Source: Bradyrhizobium sp. Ai1a-2 (GTDB lineage: Bacteria > Pseudomonadota > Alphaproteobacteria > Rhizobiales > Xanthobacteraceae). From it: DNA of 64,000 nt. Where the stretch lies: positions 37,116 through 101,115 of the forward strand of contig NZ_AUEZ01000027.1 in NCBI RefSeq assembly GCF_000426245.1. Direction: 5' to 3'. Position 1 is the stretch's first letter. The number at the start of each line of letters is the position of its first letter. This document shows positions 1-8,226 of the stretch, piece after piece. The notes under the pieces were generated by a model. That model searched no databases. It saw nothing but the letters and a program-made list of their open reading frames with translations, and had not been told where the DNA came from. A program made the position numbers and the translations under genes.

Positions 1-449
1 AGGTGCTGGACTATCTGTCGCGCACCATCACCCATAACGGCCGCGACCTCGAGGGCGCGATCAATCGCCTGCTCGCGCACAGCAAGCTGAACAACCAGCC
101 GGTGACGCTGGAAATGGCCGAGCGCGAGGTGCGAGATCTGATCCGTCCGCAGGAGCCGAAGCGCATCAAGATCGAGGACATCCAGCGCGTGGTCGCCCGG
201 CAGTATAATGTCAGCCGGTCGGATCTCTTGTCCTCGCGCCGGACGGCGAACGTGGTGCGCCCGCGCCAGGTCGCGATGTACCTGGCCAAGACGCTGACGC
301 TCCGCTCGCTGCCCGAGATCGGTCGCCGCTTCGGCGGGCGCGACCACACCACGGTGCTGCATGCCGTGCGCAAGATCGAGGCGCTGGTCGCCAGGGACAC
401 CTCGCTTTCCGAAGAGGTCGAATCCCTGAAACGCCAATTGCAGGAATGA
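1..449 (+). CDS. dnaA: Chromosomal replication initiator DnaA, C-terminal part (5' truncated by window)
   Basis: The reading frame is open from the first base, so this is the 3' end of a gene that begins outside the window. About 149 residues are visible. They cover the end of the AAA+ lid (GRDLEGAINRLLAHSKL) and all of domain IV, the helix-turn-helix that binds DnaA boxes. The family signature GGRDHTTVLHAVRKIE is intact near residues 109-124 of the visible part. DnaA opens the replication origin and recruits DnaB. The next genes are dnaN and recF in the same direction, the usual order in bacteria. A perfect 15-bp inverted repeat begins 18 bases after the stop and may terminate transcription. 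Identification is firm; only the N-terminus is missing. Confidence 0.97.
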   Translation, partial: VLDYLSRTITHNGRDLEGAINRLLAHSKLNNQPVTLEMAEREVRDLIRPQEPKRIKIEDIQRVVARQYNVSRSDLLSSRRTANVVRPRQVAMYLAKTLTLRSLPEIGRRFGGRDHTTVLHAVRKIEALVARDTSLSEEVESLKRQLQE

Positions 450-466
450 ATTCTTCTCTCCCGCCC

Positions 467-504
467 GGACCATGATCCGATCCCACGAAATCGGATCATG
501 GTCC
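467..504. terminator. Perfect inverted repeat after dnaA, possible terminator
   Basis: Arms GGACCATGATCCGAT (467-481) and ATCGGATCATGGTCC (490-504) are perfectly complementary around an 8-base loop, followed by a short T-rich stretch (510-517). It may end dnaA transcription. It also belongs to a repeat family: a similar palindrome lies at 19078-19115. Confidence 0.55.
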
Positions 505-517
505 CATCCTTTTGTTT

Positions 518-567
518 GAGCATGATCTTTTCGGAAAACCGGTTTCCACTTTTCCGGATCATGCTCT
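518..567. repeat. Short palindromic intergenic repeat (GAGCATGATC...GATCATGCTC)
   Basis: Outer arms GAGCATGATC (518-527) and GATCATGCTC (557-566) enclose an inner AACCGGTT-centred palindrome. A related full element is at 18993-19064 and a half element at 24050-24073. The remaining gene-free bases before dnaN (568-818) show nothing else that I recognise. Confidence 0.7.
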
Positions 568-818
568 AGCCGGGGCGGGAACGGCCTTTAATGCCTGAAA
601 ACGTGGGGAACGACGCCCCGCTCCCTTGCGCTTGCGCGCTATCCGCGCCACCTTGCGGTCCCCCCGACGGTTTGGTCAAATCCCAGGATTGACCCGGCTT
701 TCGGGCATCAAACGCCGCGGCGCGCCCATGGCCGCCCCGGCTTTTCCATCTCAGAGCACGGTAGGTTACCGGTTTTCGGACAGACCAGGCTCAACTCAGG
801 GATCTGGCGGGTATTGCA

Positions 819-1937
819 ATGAAGGTCACCGTCGAGCGCGCGCAACTCCTGAAATCGCTCGGCCACGTGCATCGCGTGGTCGAACGCCGCAACACCATCC
901 CGATCCTCGGCAATGTGCTGGTCCGCGCCGAAAATGCCAAACTCTCGCTGAAGGCGACCGACCTCGATCTCGAGGTAACGGAGACGCTGGCCGCGGAAAC
1001 CGCCACCGCCGGCTCGACCACGGTGCCCGCGCACATGTTCTACGACATCGTCCGCAAGCTGCCCGACGGCGCCCAGATCGTGCTGGAAGCGGATGGCGAC
1101 CGCTCGGTGCTGGCGATCCGCGCCGGCCGCTCGCGCTTCACCCTGCAGACGCTGCCGGAGAGCGATTTCCCCGATCTGGCCGCCGGTGACATGACGCATT
1201 CCTTCGCGCTTCCCGCCGCCGACCTGAAGCGCCTGATCGACCGCACCCAGTTTGCGATCTCGACCGAGGAGACACGCTATTACCTCAACGGCATCTATCT
1301 GCATTCGGCCGGCAGCGCCAAACAGGCGACGCTCCGCGGCGTCGCGACCGACGGCCACCGCCTGGCGCAGGTCGACCTGGTGCAGCCGAAGGGCGCCGCC
1401 GGCATGCCCGGCGTGATCGTGCCGCGCAAGACCGTCGGCGAAGTGCAGCGGCTGATCGAGGATACCGAGGCGGAAATCACCCTCGAGCTCTCGCAGGGCA
1501 AGATCCGCTTCACCCTCGGCAATGTGGTGCTGACCTCGAAATTGATCGACGGCACCTTCCCCGATTACGGCCGCGTGATCCCGCAGAACAACGACAAGGA
1601 ACTGGTGGTCGACAAGAAGGATTTTGAAGCCGCCGTCGATCGCGTCTCGACCATCTCCAGCGAGCGCGGCCGCGCGGTCAAGCTGTCGCTGTCATCGGGC
1701 AAGCTCGTGCTGTCGGTGACGAATCCGGATTCCGGCAGCGCCACCGAGGAACTGGAGGTCGAATACACCTCCGACGCGCTCGATATCGGCTTCAACTCGC
1801 GGTATCTGCTCGACATCGCCGCCCAGATCGAGGGCGAGGTCGCAGTCCTGAAACTCGCCGATCCCGGCTCGCCGACGCTGGTGCAGGACAAGGACAACAA
1901 AAGCGCGCTCTACGTCCTGATGCCAATGCGGGTGTGA
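819..1937 (+). CDS. dnaN: DNA polymerase III beta subunit (sliding clamp)
   Basis: The 372-residue product has the normal clamp length, with three repeated clamp domains. Recognisable stretches are the N-terminal MKVTVERAQLLKSLGHVHRVVERRNTIPIL-type start, the central RFAISTEETRYYLNGI segment (here QFAISTEETRYYLNGI) and the C-terminal hydrophobic-pocket end VLMPMRV. The clamp encircles DNA and tethers polymerase III and repair polymerases. It lies between dnaA and recF. The start at 819 follows a weak ribosome site, and the conserved N-terminus begins exactly there. No anomaly was seen. Confidence 0.98.
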   Translation: MKVTVERAQLLKSLGHVHRVVERRNTIPILGNVLVRAENAKLSLKATDLDLEVTETLAAETATAGSTTVPAHMFYDIVRKLPDGAQIVLEADGDRSVLAIRAGRSRFTLQTLPESDFPDLAAGDMTHSFALPAADLKRLIDRTQFAISTEETRYYLNGIYLHSAGSAKQATLRGVATDGHRLAQVDLVQPKGAAGMPGVIVPRKTVGEVQRLIEDTEAEITLELSQGKIRFTLGNVVLTSKLIDGTFPDYGRVIPQNNDKELVVDKKDFEAAVDRVSTISSERGRAVKLSLSSGKLVLSVTNPDSGSATEELEVEYTSDALDIGFNSRYLLDIAAQIEGEVAVLKLADPGSPTLVQDKDNKSALYVLMPMRV

Positions 1938-2000
1938 TGCCGCACGAGCCAAGCGCGAACTCACCCTCTCCCCTTGTGCGAGAGGGGAAGGACGAGCCCT

Positions 2001-3140
2001 ATGACCCCTTCGCGCATCCATCGGCTGTCGCTGACGCATTTCCGCAATTATCGGGCGGCGAGCGTCTCGACGCGCGGTGATGTGGTGGTGCTGGTCGGGC
2101 CGAACGGCGCCGGCAAGACCAATTGCCTCGAAGCGATCTCGTTTCTGGCGCCGGGACGCGGCCTGCGCCGCGCGACGCTGGAGGATGTCGCCGACAACCA
2201 GGGCGACGGTTCCTGGGCCGTCTCCGCCGAGGTCGAGGGCGCGCTCGGGCTTTCGACGCTCGGCACCGGGATCGAGGCGCCCGCGCAAGGGAGCGAGAGC
2301 GTCAGCCGGCGCTGCCGCATCGACCGCGAGCCGGTCGGTTCGGCTGCGGCTTTCGGCGACCATCTGCGCATGGTGTGGCTGACGCCTGCGATGGACGGCT
2401 TGTTCATGGGCGCGGCTTCCGAACGGCGGCGGTTCTTCGACCGGCTCGTGCTTGCCATCGACTCCGAACATTCCAGCCGTGTCTCGGCGCTGGAGCGTTC
2501 CTTGCGCTCGCGCAACCGGCTCCTGGAAGTGCGCAACTATGACGACCATTGGTGTGGCGCGATCGAACGCGAGACCGCGGAGCTTGCGGTCGCGGTCGCG
2601 GCGACGCGCGGCCAGACCGCCGCAAGACTGTCGGCGATGCTGCGTGAGCGCGCGCAGGGCTCGGCGTTTCCGTCGGCCGAGATCGCGCTCGACGGCTGGA
2701 TGGAGAACGCGCTGCTCAGCGAGCCCGCAACGGCCGTCGAAGACCGCTATCGCGAGATCCTGCGCCTCGGCCGCGCGCGGGATGCCGCGGCCGGGCGCAC
2801 GCTCGACGGCCCGCATCTGACCGACCTGCAGGTCGTCTACGCACCGAAGAACATGCCGGCGCGCGACGCCTCCACCGGCGAGCAGAAGGCGCTCCTGATC
2901 GGGCTGGTGCTGGCGCATGCGACGCTGGTCGCCGAGATGACCGGCATCGTGCCGCTGCTGCTGCTCGACGAAGTCGTGGCGCATCTCGATCCTGGCAGGC
3001 GCAAGGCGCTGTTCGACGAACTGGCAAAGCTCGGCGCGCAGGTCTGGATGACCGGCGCCGATCCCGCCGCGTTTGTCGATATCGGAGCGAATGGCGAGGT
3101 CTTCGACGTCGAGGCAGGCCGCATCAGCCGCCGCGGCTGA
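2001..3140 (+). CDS. recF: DNA replication and repair protein RecF
   Basis: 379 residues from the ATG at 2001. An upstream in-frame start at 1974 lies in a GC-rich hairpin-like spacer and would add nine unrelated residues, so I reject it. Walker A GPNGAGKTN is at residues 33-41. The ABC-type signature (STGEQKALLIGL) and Walker B (LLLLDEVVAHLD) are near the C-terminus. RecF is an SMC-like ATPase that, with RecO and RecR, loads RecA at single-strand gaps. It is codirectional with dnaN and ends 8 bases before the stop of a convergent acyltransferase gene. Confidence 0.96.
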   Translation: MTPSRIHRLSLTHFRNYRAASVSTRGDVVVLVGPNGAGKTNCLEAISFLAPGRGLRRATLEDVADNQGDGSWAVSAEVEGALGLSTLGTGIEAPAQGSESVSRRCRIDREPVGSAAAFGDHLRMVWLTPAMDGLFMGAASERRRFFDRLVLAIDSEHSSRVSALERSLRSRNRLLEVRNYDDHWCGAIERETAELAVAVAATRGQTAARLSAMLRERAQGSAFPSAEIALDGWMENALLSEPATAVEDRYREILRLGRARDAAAGRTLDGPHLTDLQVVYAPKNMPARDASTGEQKALLIGLVLAHATLVAEMTGIVPLLLLDEVVAHLDPGRRKALFDELAKLGAQVWMTGADPAAFVDIGANGEVFDVEAGRISRRG

Positions 3141-3148
3141 AGGGGTAT

Positions 3149-5161
3149 CTATCGAGAATGACCGGCTTTGCGCTCATCGAGCACGCGCTCGATCACCGCG
3201 TCGACCAGATAGGTCGAGCCTTTCTCGGTGAGGTGAATGCCGTCGCTTGCGGTGATGTCGCCGGCGCTGTCGCCGATCCGGGTCAGGCAGCCGTCGCCAT
3301 TGCACAGCACGTCCCAGGCGGAAACGAATTCCGCACCGGCAGGCGCAAGCTTGTCGCGCATCACCGCGTCGAACCATCCGCTCGTCACGCCGCCGCTCCA
3401 TCGCGCCGGTATCAGGCCGTGATAGAGCAGGAAATAGCGCAGCACTTCGTTCGGCAACCCGCGCCGCCAGGTCGGCACCGCGCCGAGCACGACGACGCGG
3501 GCCCCGGTCTCGCGCTTCAGCGCGGCGGCGGTCTCGGCGATCTTGTCCGGATATCGATCCCAGGTGCCGTGCATCAGCACGATGTCGGGCCTGGCATCGC
3601 GTATCCGTGAGAACACCTTGCCATTCATGGCGCGGCAGTTGGGCGTGCCGGGTACATCGACATTCAGGACAGGAACGCACGACGCCGAGGTGAACTGCGC
3701 GATGCCGAAATTCTTCGTCTCCTGCGCCTTCCGCAAGCCGGGCAACAGCGCGCCCGCCGTTGAGTCGCCCCAGATCACGACCAGCGGACGGCGGTCGCGA
3801 TCGACGCAATCATCGGCGAACGATGTTTCGCGGCTGAGATCGAGCAGGCATTGGTGGAACCGCCATTGCGCTGACTGTGTCGACACACCGGCCATGGCGC
3901 GGATTTCCGGCGGCAGGCGGAAATCGTAGCCACGCCCCCAAACCACGGCGCCGCCCAGCGCGGCGACGAGCACCATGCTGGCGCCGAGCGCAACCAGCTT
4001 GCGCGGCTGCGGCCAGCCGAAACGCAACGGCTTCTCAATGTAGCGGTAGGTCACCCAGGCCAGCAGCAAGCTGAGCAACAGGATCAGGCCGCGCTCGAGC
4101 AGCGTCAGCGGGCTGAACTTGATCTGCGCGAAGAACACCAGCAGCGGCCAGTGCCAGAGATAGAGCGGATAGCTGATCAGCCCGACCCATACCATCGGCC
4201 GGCTGGCGAGCACGCCGCGGCAGAGCCAGGCTGTGGGCGCAGATAGCAGCAGCGCAGATCCGGCAACCGGCAGCGCCGCGCGCCAACCCGGAAACGGGCT
4301 GTGGCTGTCGAACAGGCCAACCGCGAGTGCGATCAGCGTGAATCCCGCGAACGCACGCCAATCGCTCGCTGCGTTCGGCTTACCGGTTTGGTTCCAGCCC
4401 AGCGCCAGCAAGGCGCCTGCGAGCAATTCGAAGGCCCGCGTGAACGGCAGATAAAAGGTCGCGACCGGATTCGCGCCGATCAGCAGGAGATTGAGGGCGA
4501 AGGACGCGACGCCGAGGATCGCGGCGATCCAGAACAGTTTCAGCCGCAGCCGCACGGCCAGCATCAGCAGCAGCGGCCAGAACAGATAGAACTGTTCCTC
4601 GATGCCGAGCGACCACAGATGCAGCAGCGGCTTTTTCGCCGATTCGACGTCGAAATAGCCTGACTGCAGCAACAGCGCGATGTTGGCGAGGAACGCGGCG
4701 CTGGCGAAGACGTCGCTGCCCAGTTGCGCATAGGCAGACGGCAGCATGACTAGCCAGCCCGCGACCAGCACGACAGCGAGCACGACGATCAATGCCGGAA
4801 AAATCCGCCTGATGCGCCTGGCATAGAAGCCGGCCAGACTGAAGCGCTCTTCGTCGAGTTCACGCGCGACGATACCGGTGATCAGGAAGCCGGAAATCAC
4901 AAAGAAGACATCAACACCGACGAACCCGCCCGGTGCGGCCTCAGGAAAGGCGTGGAAGATCAGCACCAGCATCACGGCGATGGCGCGGAGGCCATCGATA
5001 TCGGGCCGATAGAGCTGGGAAGGCAGGGACAAGGGCGGATAATCCGGATATCGCGGAACAAGCAGTCGGCGCGAACTCAGGCGGCTTCGATGCCCTCTGT
5101 AGCAGGTCCGCCAAGCGCCGCCAGAGGGCGCCCGCCGCACGACCCAAATCGGGACTCTCAT
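3149..5161 (-). CDS. OafA/YrhL-type O-acyltransferase with C-terminal SGNH domain
   Basis: The 670-residue membrane protein has acyltransferase-3 signatures RPDIDGLRAIAVMLVLIFHAF and VDVFFVISGFLITGI near residues 52-91, then about ten hydrophobic segments. The C-terminal soluble SGNH domain has IWGDSTAG (nucleophile Ser) and SDGIHLTEKG (Asp/His). Such proteins transfer acetyl groups to lipopolysaccharide, exopolysaccharide or peptidoglycan sugars across the inner membrane. The first ~45 residues are basic and unlike the family. An in-frame TTG at 5032 just before the conserved PSQLYRPDIDG segment may be the true start. It sits convergent to recF between recF and gyrB, so it is probably an insertion into an ancestral replication cluster. 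The sugar substrate cannot be told. Confidence 0.88.
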   Translation of the reverse strand: MRVPIWVVRRAPSGGAWRTCYRGHRSRLSSRRLLVPRYPDYPPLSLPSQLYRPDIDGLRAIAVMLVLIFHAFPEAAPGGFVGVDVFFVISGFLITGIVARELDEERFSLAGFYARRIRRIFPALIVVLAVVLVAGWLVMLPSAYAQLGSDVFASAAFLANIALLLQSGYFDVESAKKPLLHLWSLGIEEQFYLFWPLLLMLAVRLRLKLFWIAAILGVASFALNLLLIGANPVATFYLPFTRAFELLAGALLALGWNQTGKPNAASDWRAFAGFTLIALAVGLFDSHSPFPGWRAALPVAGSALLLSAPTAWLCRGVLASRPMVWVGLISYPLYLWHWPLLVFFAQIKFSPLTLLERGLILLLSLLLAWVTYRYIEKPLRFGWPQPRKLVALGASMVLVAALGGAVVWGRGYDFRLPPEIRAMAGVSTQSAQWRFHQCLLDLSRETSFADDCVDRDRRPLVVIWGDSTAGALLPGLRKAQETKNFGIAQFTSASCVPVLNVDVPGTPNCRAMNGKVFSRIRDARPDIVLMHGTWDRYPDKIAETAAALKRETGARVVVLGAVPTWRRGLPNEVLRYFLLYHGLIPARWSGGVTSGWFDAVMRDKLAPAGAEFVSAWDVLCNGDGCLTRIGDSAGDITASDGIHLTEKGSTYLVDAVIERVLDERKAGHSR

Positions 5162-5222
5162 GCGCTCGAAAACAGCCTCGAATCGCGCTTTTTCGAGCTC
5201 CCGGAAACGAGCTTGAAACGCC

Positions 5223-5250
5223 TTGAAACAGGGCAGAAAAATACTATTTA
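5223..5250 (+). promoter_or_regulatory. Possible housekeeping promoter for gyrB
   Basis: TTGAAA (5223-5228) and TATTTA (5245-5250) are separated by 16 bases in a locally AT-rich stretch about 120 bases before the gyrB start. It is a plausible sigma-70 site but was judged by eye only. Confidence 0.3.
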
Positions 5251-5368
5251 TTCAACAGCTTGCGGAGACAGACTTTGCGCTAGTCGCGATGCATCTTTCG
5301 TGGCACAAATAGTGTAATCAGCGCCTGACATTGCGCCGCTGATTCGGGACATTCCTCGAAGGCTTCAC

Positions 5369-7804
5369 ATGACAGAACCAGCCCGGCAGGCCCCTGCCGA
5401 AAGCCAGCATCCCATTCCCGTGGAATATGGTGCGGAATCGATCCGGGTCCTGAAGGGCCTCGATGCCGTGCGCAAGCGGCCGGGCATGTATATCGGCGAC
5501 ACCGATGACGGTTCCGGCCTGCATCACATGGTCTATGAGGTCGTCGACAACGCCATCGACGAAGCGCTCGCAGGCTATGCGACGCGTGTCGAAGTCGTGC
5601 TCAATCCCGACAATTCGGTCACCGTGCGCGACGACGGCCGCGGTATCCCGGTCGGCATCCACAAGGGCGAAGGCATCTCCGCGGCCGAGGTCATCATGAC
5701 CCAGCTGCACGCCGGCGGGAAATTCGACCAGAACTCCTACAAGGTTTCCGGCGGCCTGCATGGCGTCGGCGTTTCCGTCGTCAACGCGCTGTCGAGCTCG
5801 TTGAAGCTCCGCGTCTGGCGCGACGACAAGGAGCACTATGTGGAATTCGCCCACGGCGATTCCGTCGCTCCGCTGAGCGTGGTCGGCGACGCCAACGGCA
5901 AGCGCGGCACCGAGGTCACCTTCCTCGCTTCTACCGAGACCTTCAAGAACATCGAATATGATTTCGCGACGCTCGAGCATCGCTTGCGCGAGCTTGCCTT
6001 CCTCAACTCCGGCGTCAACATCGTGCTCTCGGACATGCGCCATGCGGTCGAGAAGCGCGAGGCGATGCACTACGTCGGCGGCGTCGAGGAATTCGTCAAA
6101 TATCTCGACCGCAACAAGAAGGCGATCGTCGCCAACCCGATCATGGTCCGTTCGGAGATGAACGGCATCGGGGTCGAAGCCGCACTGTGGTGGAACGACA
6201 GCTACCACGAGAACGTGCTGTGCTTCACCAACAACATCCCGCAGCGCGACGGCGGCACCCATCTGGCCGGCTTCCGCGGCGCGCTGACGCGCCAGGTCAA
6301 CGGCTATGCCGAGACCAATGCGAAAAAGGAAAAGATCACGCTGACCGGCGACGACTGCCGCGAGGGCCTCACGGCCGTGCTCTCGGTGAAAGTGCCGGAT
6401 CCGAAGTTCTCGTCGCAGACCAAGGACAAGCTGGTGTCCTCGGAAGTGCGTCCCGTTGTCGAGAACGTCATCAACGAGGCGCTGGCCGCCTGGTTCGAGG
6501 AGCATCCGAGCGAGGCGAAAGTCATCGTCGGCAAGGTGATCCAGGCCGCGGCAGCCCGCGAGGCCGCGCGCAAGGCACGCGAGTTGACCCGCAAGAATCC
6601 GCTCGCGATATCCTCGCTGCCGGGAAAGCTGGCCGATTGCCAGGAGAAGGATCCCGCCAAGTCGGAACTGTTCATCGTCGAGGGCGACTCGGCAGGCGGC
6701 AGCGCCAAGCAGGGCCGCAACCGCGAGTTCCAGGCGGTGCTGCCGCTGCGCGGCAAGATCCTCAATGTCGAGCGCGTCCGCCCCGACAAGATGCTGTCCA
6801 GCGAGCAGATCGGCACGCTGATCACCGCGCTCGGCACCGGCATCAGCGACGACTTCTCGATCGACAAGCTGCGCTATCACAAGATCATCGTGATGACGGA
6901 CGCCGACGTCGACGGCGCCCATATCCGCACGCTGCTCCTGACCTTCTTCTATCGCCAGATGCGCGACATCATTGACGGCGGCTATCTCTATATCGCGCAG
7001 CCGCCGCTCTATAAGGTGACGCGCGGCAAGTCCGAGCAGTATCTGAAGGACGAGCGTGCGCTGGAAGACTACCTGATCGAGGCGGGGCTCGACGATTGCG
7101 TGTTCACGCCTGGAACCGGCGAGGAACGCTCGGGCCGCGACCTGCGCTCCCTGATCGACGACGCCCGCGTCATTCGCGCCGTGCTGCGCAACCTGCACAG
7201 CCGCTATAATCGCGCCGTGATCGAACAGGCCGCGATTGCGGGCGTCCTGAGTCCGAAGATCACTCGTGATATCAACGCGGCCAATGAGGCGGCCGACTAC
7301 ATCGCCAAACGGCTGGACGCGGTGGCTGAAGAAGTCGAGCGCGGCTGGATCGGCCACTTCGTCGAAGGCCAGGGCTTCCAGTTCGAGCGCACCGTACGCG
7401 GGGTCAAGGACGTCGCGATCATCGACGACGCATTCCTCGGCTCGGCGGATGCGCGCAAGCTCGACGAATACGCGCCGAAGCTGCAGGACCTCTATGCGCG
7501 GGCGGGCAAGCTGCGCCGCAAGGACGCCGAGCAGACGATCCACGGCCCCGTCGGGCTGTTCGACGCTGTAACGGATGCGGCCCGCAAGGGCCTGTCCCTG
7601 CAGCGCTACAAAGGCCTCGGCGAGATGAACCCGGAGCAGCTCTGGGAGACGACGCTGGATACCGAAGCGCGCTCGCTTCTGCAGGTGAAGGTCAAGGAGG
7701 TCGACGAGGCCGACGACATCTTCACCAAGCTGATGGGCGACGTGGTCGAACCACGCCGCGACTTCATCCAGGAAAACTCGCTCAGCGCCACCATCGACAT
7801 CTGA
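5369..7804 (+). CDS. gyrB: DNA gyrase subunit B
   Basis: 811 residues, normal for the family. The order is the GHKL ATPase domain (EVVDNAIDEALAG, DDGRGIPVGIHKGEG, GGLHGVGVSVVNALS), the transducer, and the TOPRIM domain (IVEGDSAGGSAKQGRNREFQAVLPLRGKILNVE-type block, MTDADVDGAHIRTLLLTFFYRQM). The C-terminal GyrA-binding tail contains QRYKGLGEMNPEQLWETT. GyrB hydrolyses ATP to drive negative supercoiling with GyrA. An alphaproteobacterial-type insert is present between TOPRIM and the tail. It stands alone, with about 200 bp upstream that hold a likely promoter. A very long antisense frame over it is a codon-usage shadow. Confidence 0.98.
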   Translation: MTEPARQAPAESQHPIPVEYGAESIRVLKGLDAVRKRPGMYIGDTDDGSGLHHMVYEVVDNAIDEALAGYATRVEVVLNPDNSVTVRDDGRGIPVGIHKGEGISAAEVIMTQLHAGGKFDQNSYKVSGGLHGVGVSVVNALSSSLKLRVWRDDKEHYVEFAHGDSVAPLSVVGDANGKRGTEVTFLASTETFKNIEYDFATLEHRLRELAFLNSGVNIVLSDMRHAVEKREAMHYVGGVEEFVKYLDRNKKAIVANPIMVRSEMNGIGVEAALWWNDSYHENVLCFTNNIPQRDGGTHLAGFRGALTRQVNGYAETNAKKEKITLTGDDCREGLTAVLSVKVPDPKFSSQTKDKLVSSEVRPVVENVINEALAAWFEEHPSEAKVIVGKVIQAAAAREAARKARELTRKNPLAISSLPGKLADCQEKDPAKSELFIVEGDSAGGSAKQGRNREFQAVLPLRGKILNVERVRPDKMLSSEQIGTLITALGTGISDDFSIDKLRYHKIIVMTDADVDGAHIRTLLLTFFYRQMRDIIDGGYLYIAQPPLYKVTRGKSEQYLKDERALEDYLIEAGLDDCVFTPGTGEERSGRDLRSLIDDARVIRAVLRNLHSRYNRAVIEQAAIAGVLSPKITRDINAANEAADYIAKRLDAVAEEVERGWIGHFVEGQGFQFERTVRGVKDVAIIDDAFLGSADARKLDEYAPKLQDLYARAGKLRRKDAEQTIHGPVGLFDAVTDAARKGLSLQRYKGLGEMNPEQLWETTLDTEARSLLQVKVKEVDEADDIFTKLMGDVVEPRRDFIQENSLSATIDI

Positions 7805-7849
7805 CGCGTGTCGGGTAACGCATAATCTGGACTCTGGAAGGCATAAGCT

Positions 7850-8130
7850 GGACCCGAGCCGCCGTAGAAGCGGATAGCCGAACCGGTTGCCGATCCAGTA
7901 GTCGCCGAGAATGGCGCCGGCCGCGGTCGCCGCTACAATGAGCCAGATGTTCGAATCCGGATTTTTAGCTGCGTACATCGCAGCGAGGATCAGCATCGTC
8001 TCGCGCGGAAGCGGAATACCAATACTTTCGATCCCGATCACGACCGCGAGGTATCCGTAACTTGTGATCAGGTGATCCAGCCCTTCATATATATTCTGAT
8101 CGCTGTTCAGTGTCCCAGGCGCGCATCGAG
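7850..8130 (-). pseudogene. DedA-family membrane protein, truncated N-terminal relic
   Basis: Read on the minus strand, this stretch encodes a clear DedA N-terminus: YEGLDHLITSYGYLAVVIGIESIGIPLPRETMLILAAMYA, then ILGDYWIGNRFGYPLLRRLG. The homology stops near 7855, after about 85 residues of a protein that normally has about 200. The frame then continues only as antisense of gyrB. No good start codon is visible at the expected place. Next to the break, two near-identical 12-mers (GCATAATCTGGA at 7820, GCATAAGCTGGA at 7840) may mark a deletion junction. I infer a decayed gene trimmed by deletion. Confidence 0.75.
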
Positions 8131-8226
8131 CCTTATCGATACGTGCCTGTGGCCAGGGGCTGCGCGACGCACTCACATGCGCTCCCTGGGTCTTGGGCTA
8201 TGATTGGTAGCTCTGGAGCCCTTGCA

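Noticed and set aside
1974..2000. Upstream start for RecF
   Set aside because: The nine extra codons lie in a GC-rich hairpin-like spacer and do not match RecF N-termini.
1692..2984. A 430-codon minus-strand frame over dnaN and recF
   Set aside because: Antisense of two well-identified genes; composition rich in Arg, His and Gln with no family features.
5318..8176. A 952-codon open frame on the minus strand across gyrB
   Set aside because: Only the first ~85 codons (DedA relic) look like protein. The rest is exact antisense of gyrB with low-complexity Arg/Ala/Asp-rich sequence typical of high-GC shadows.
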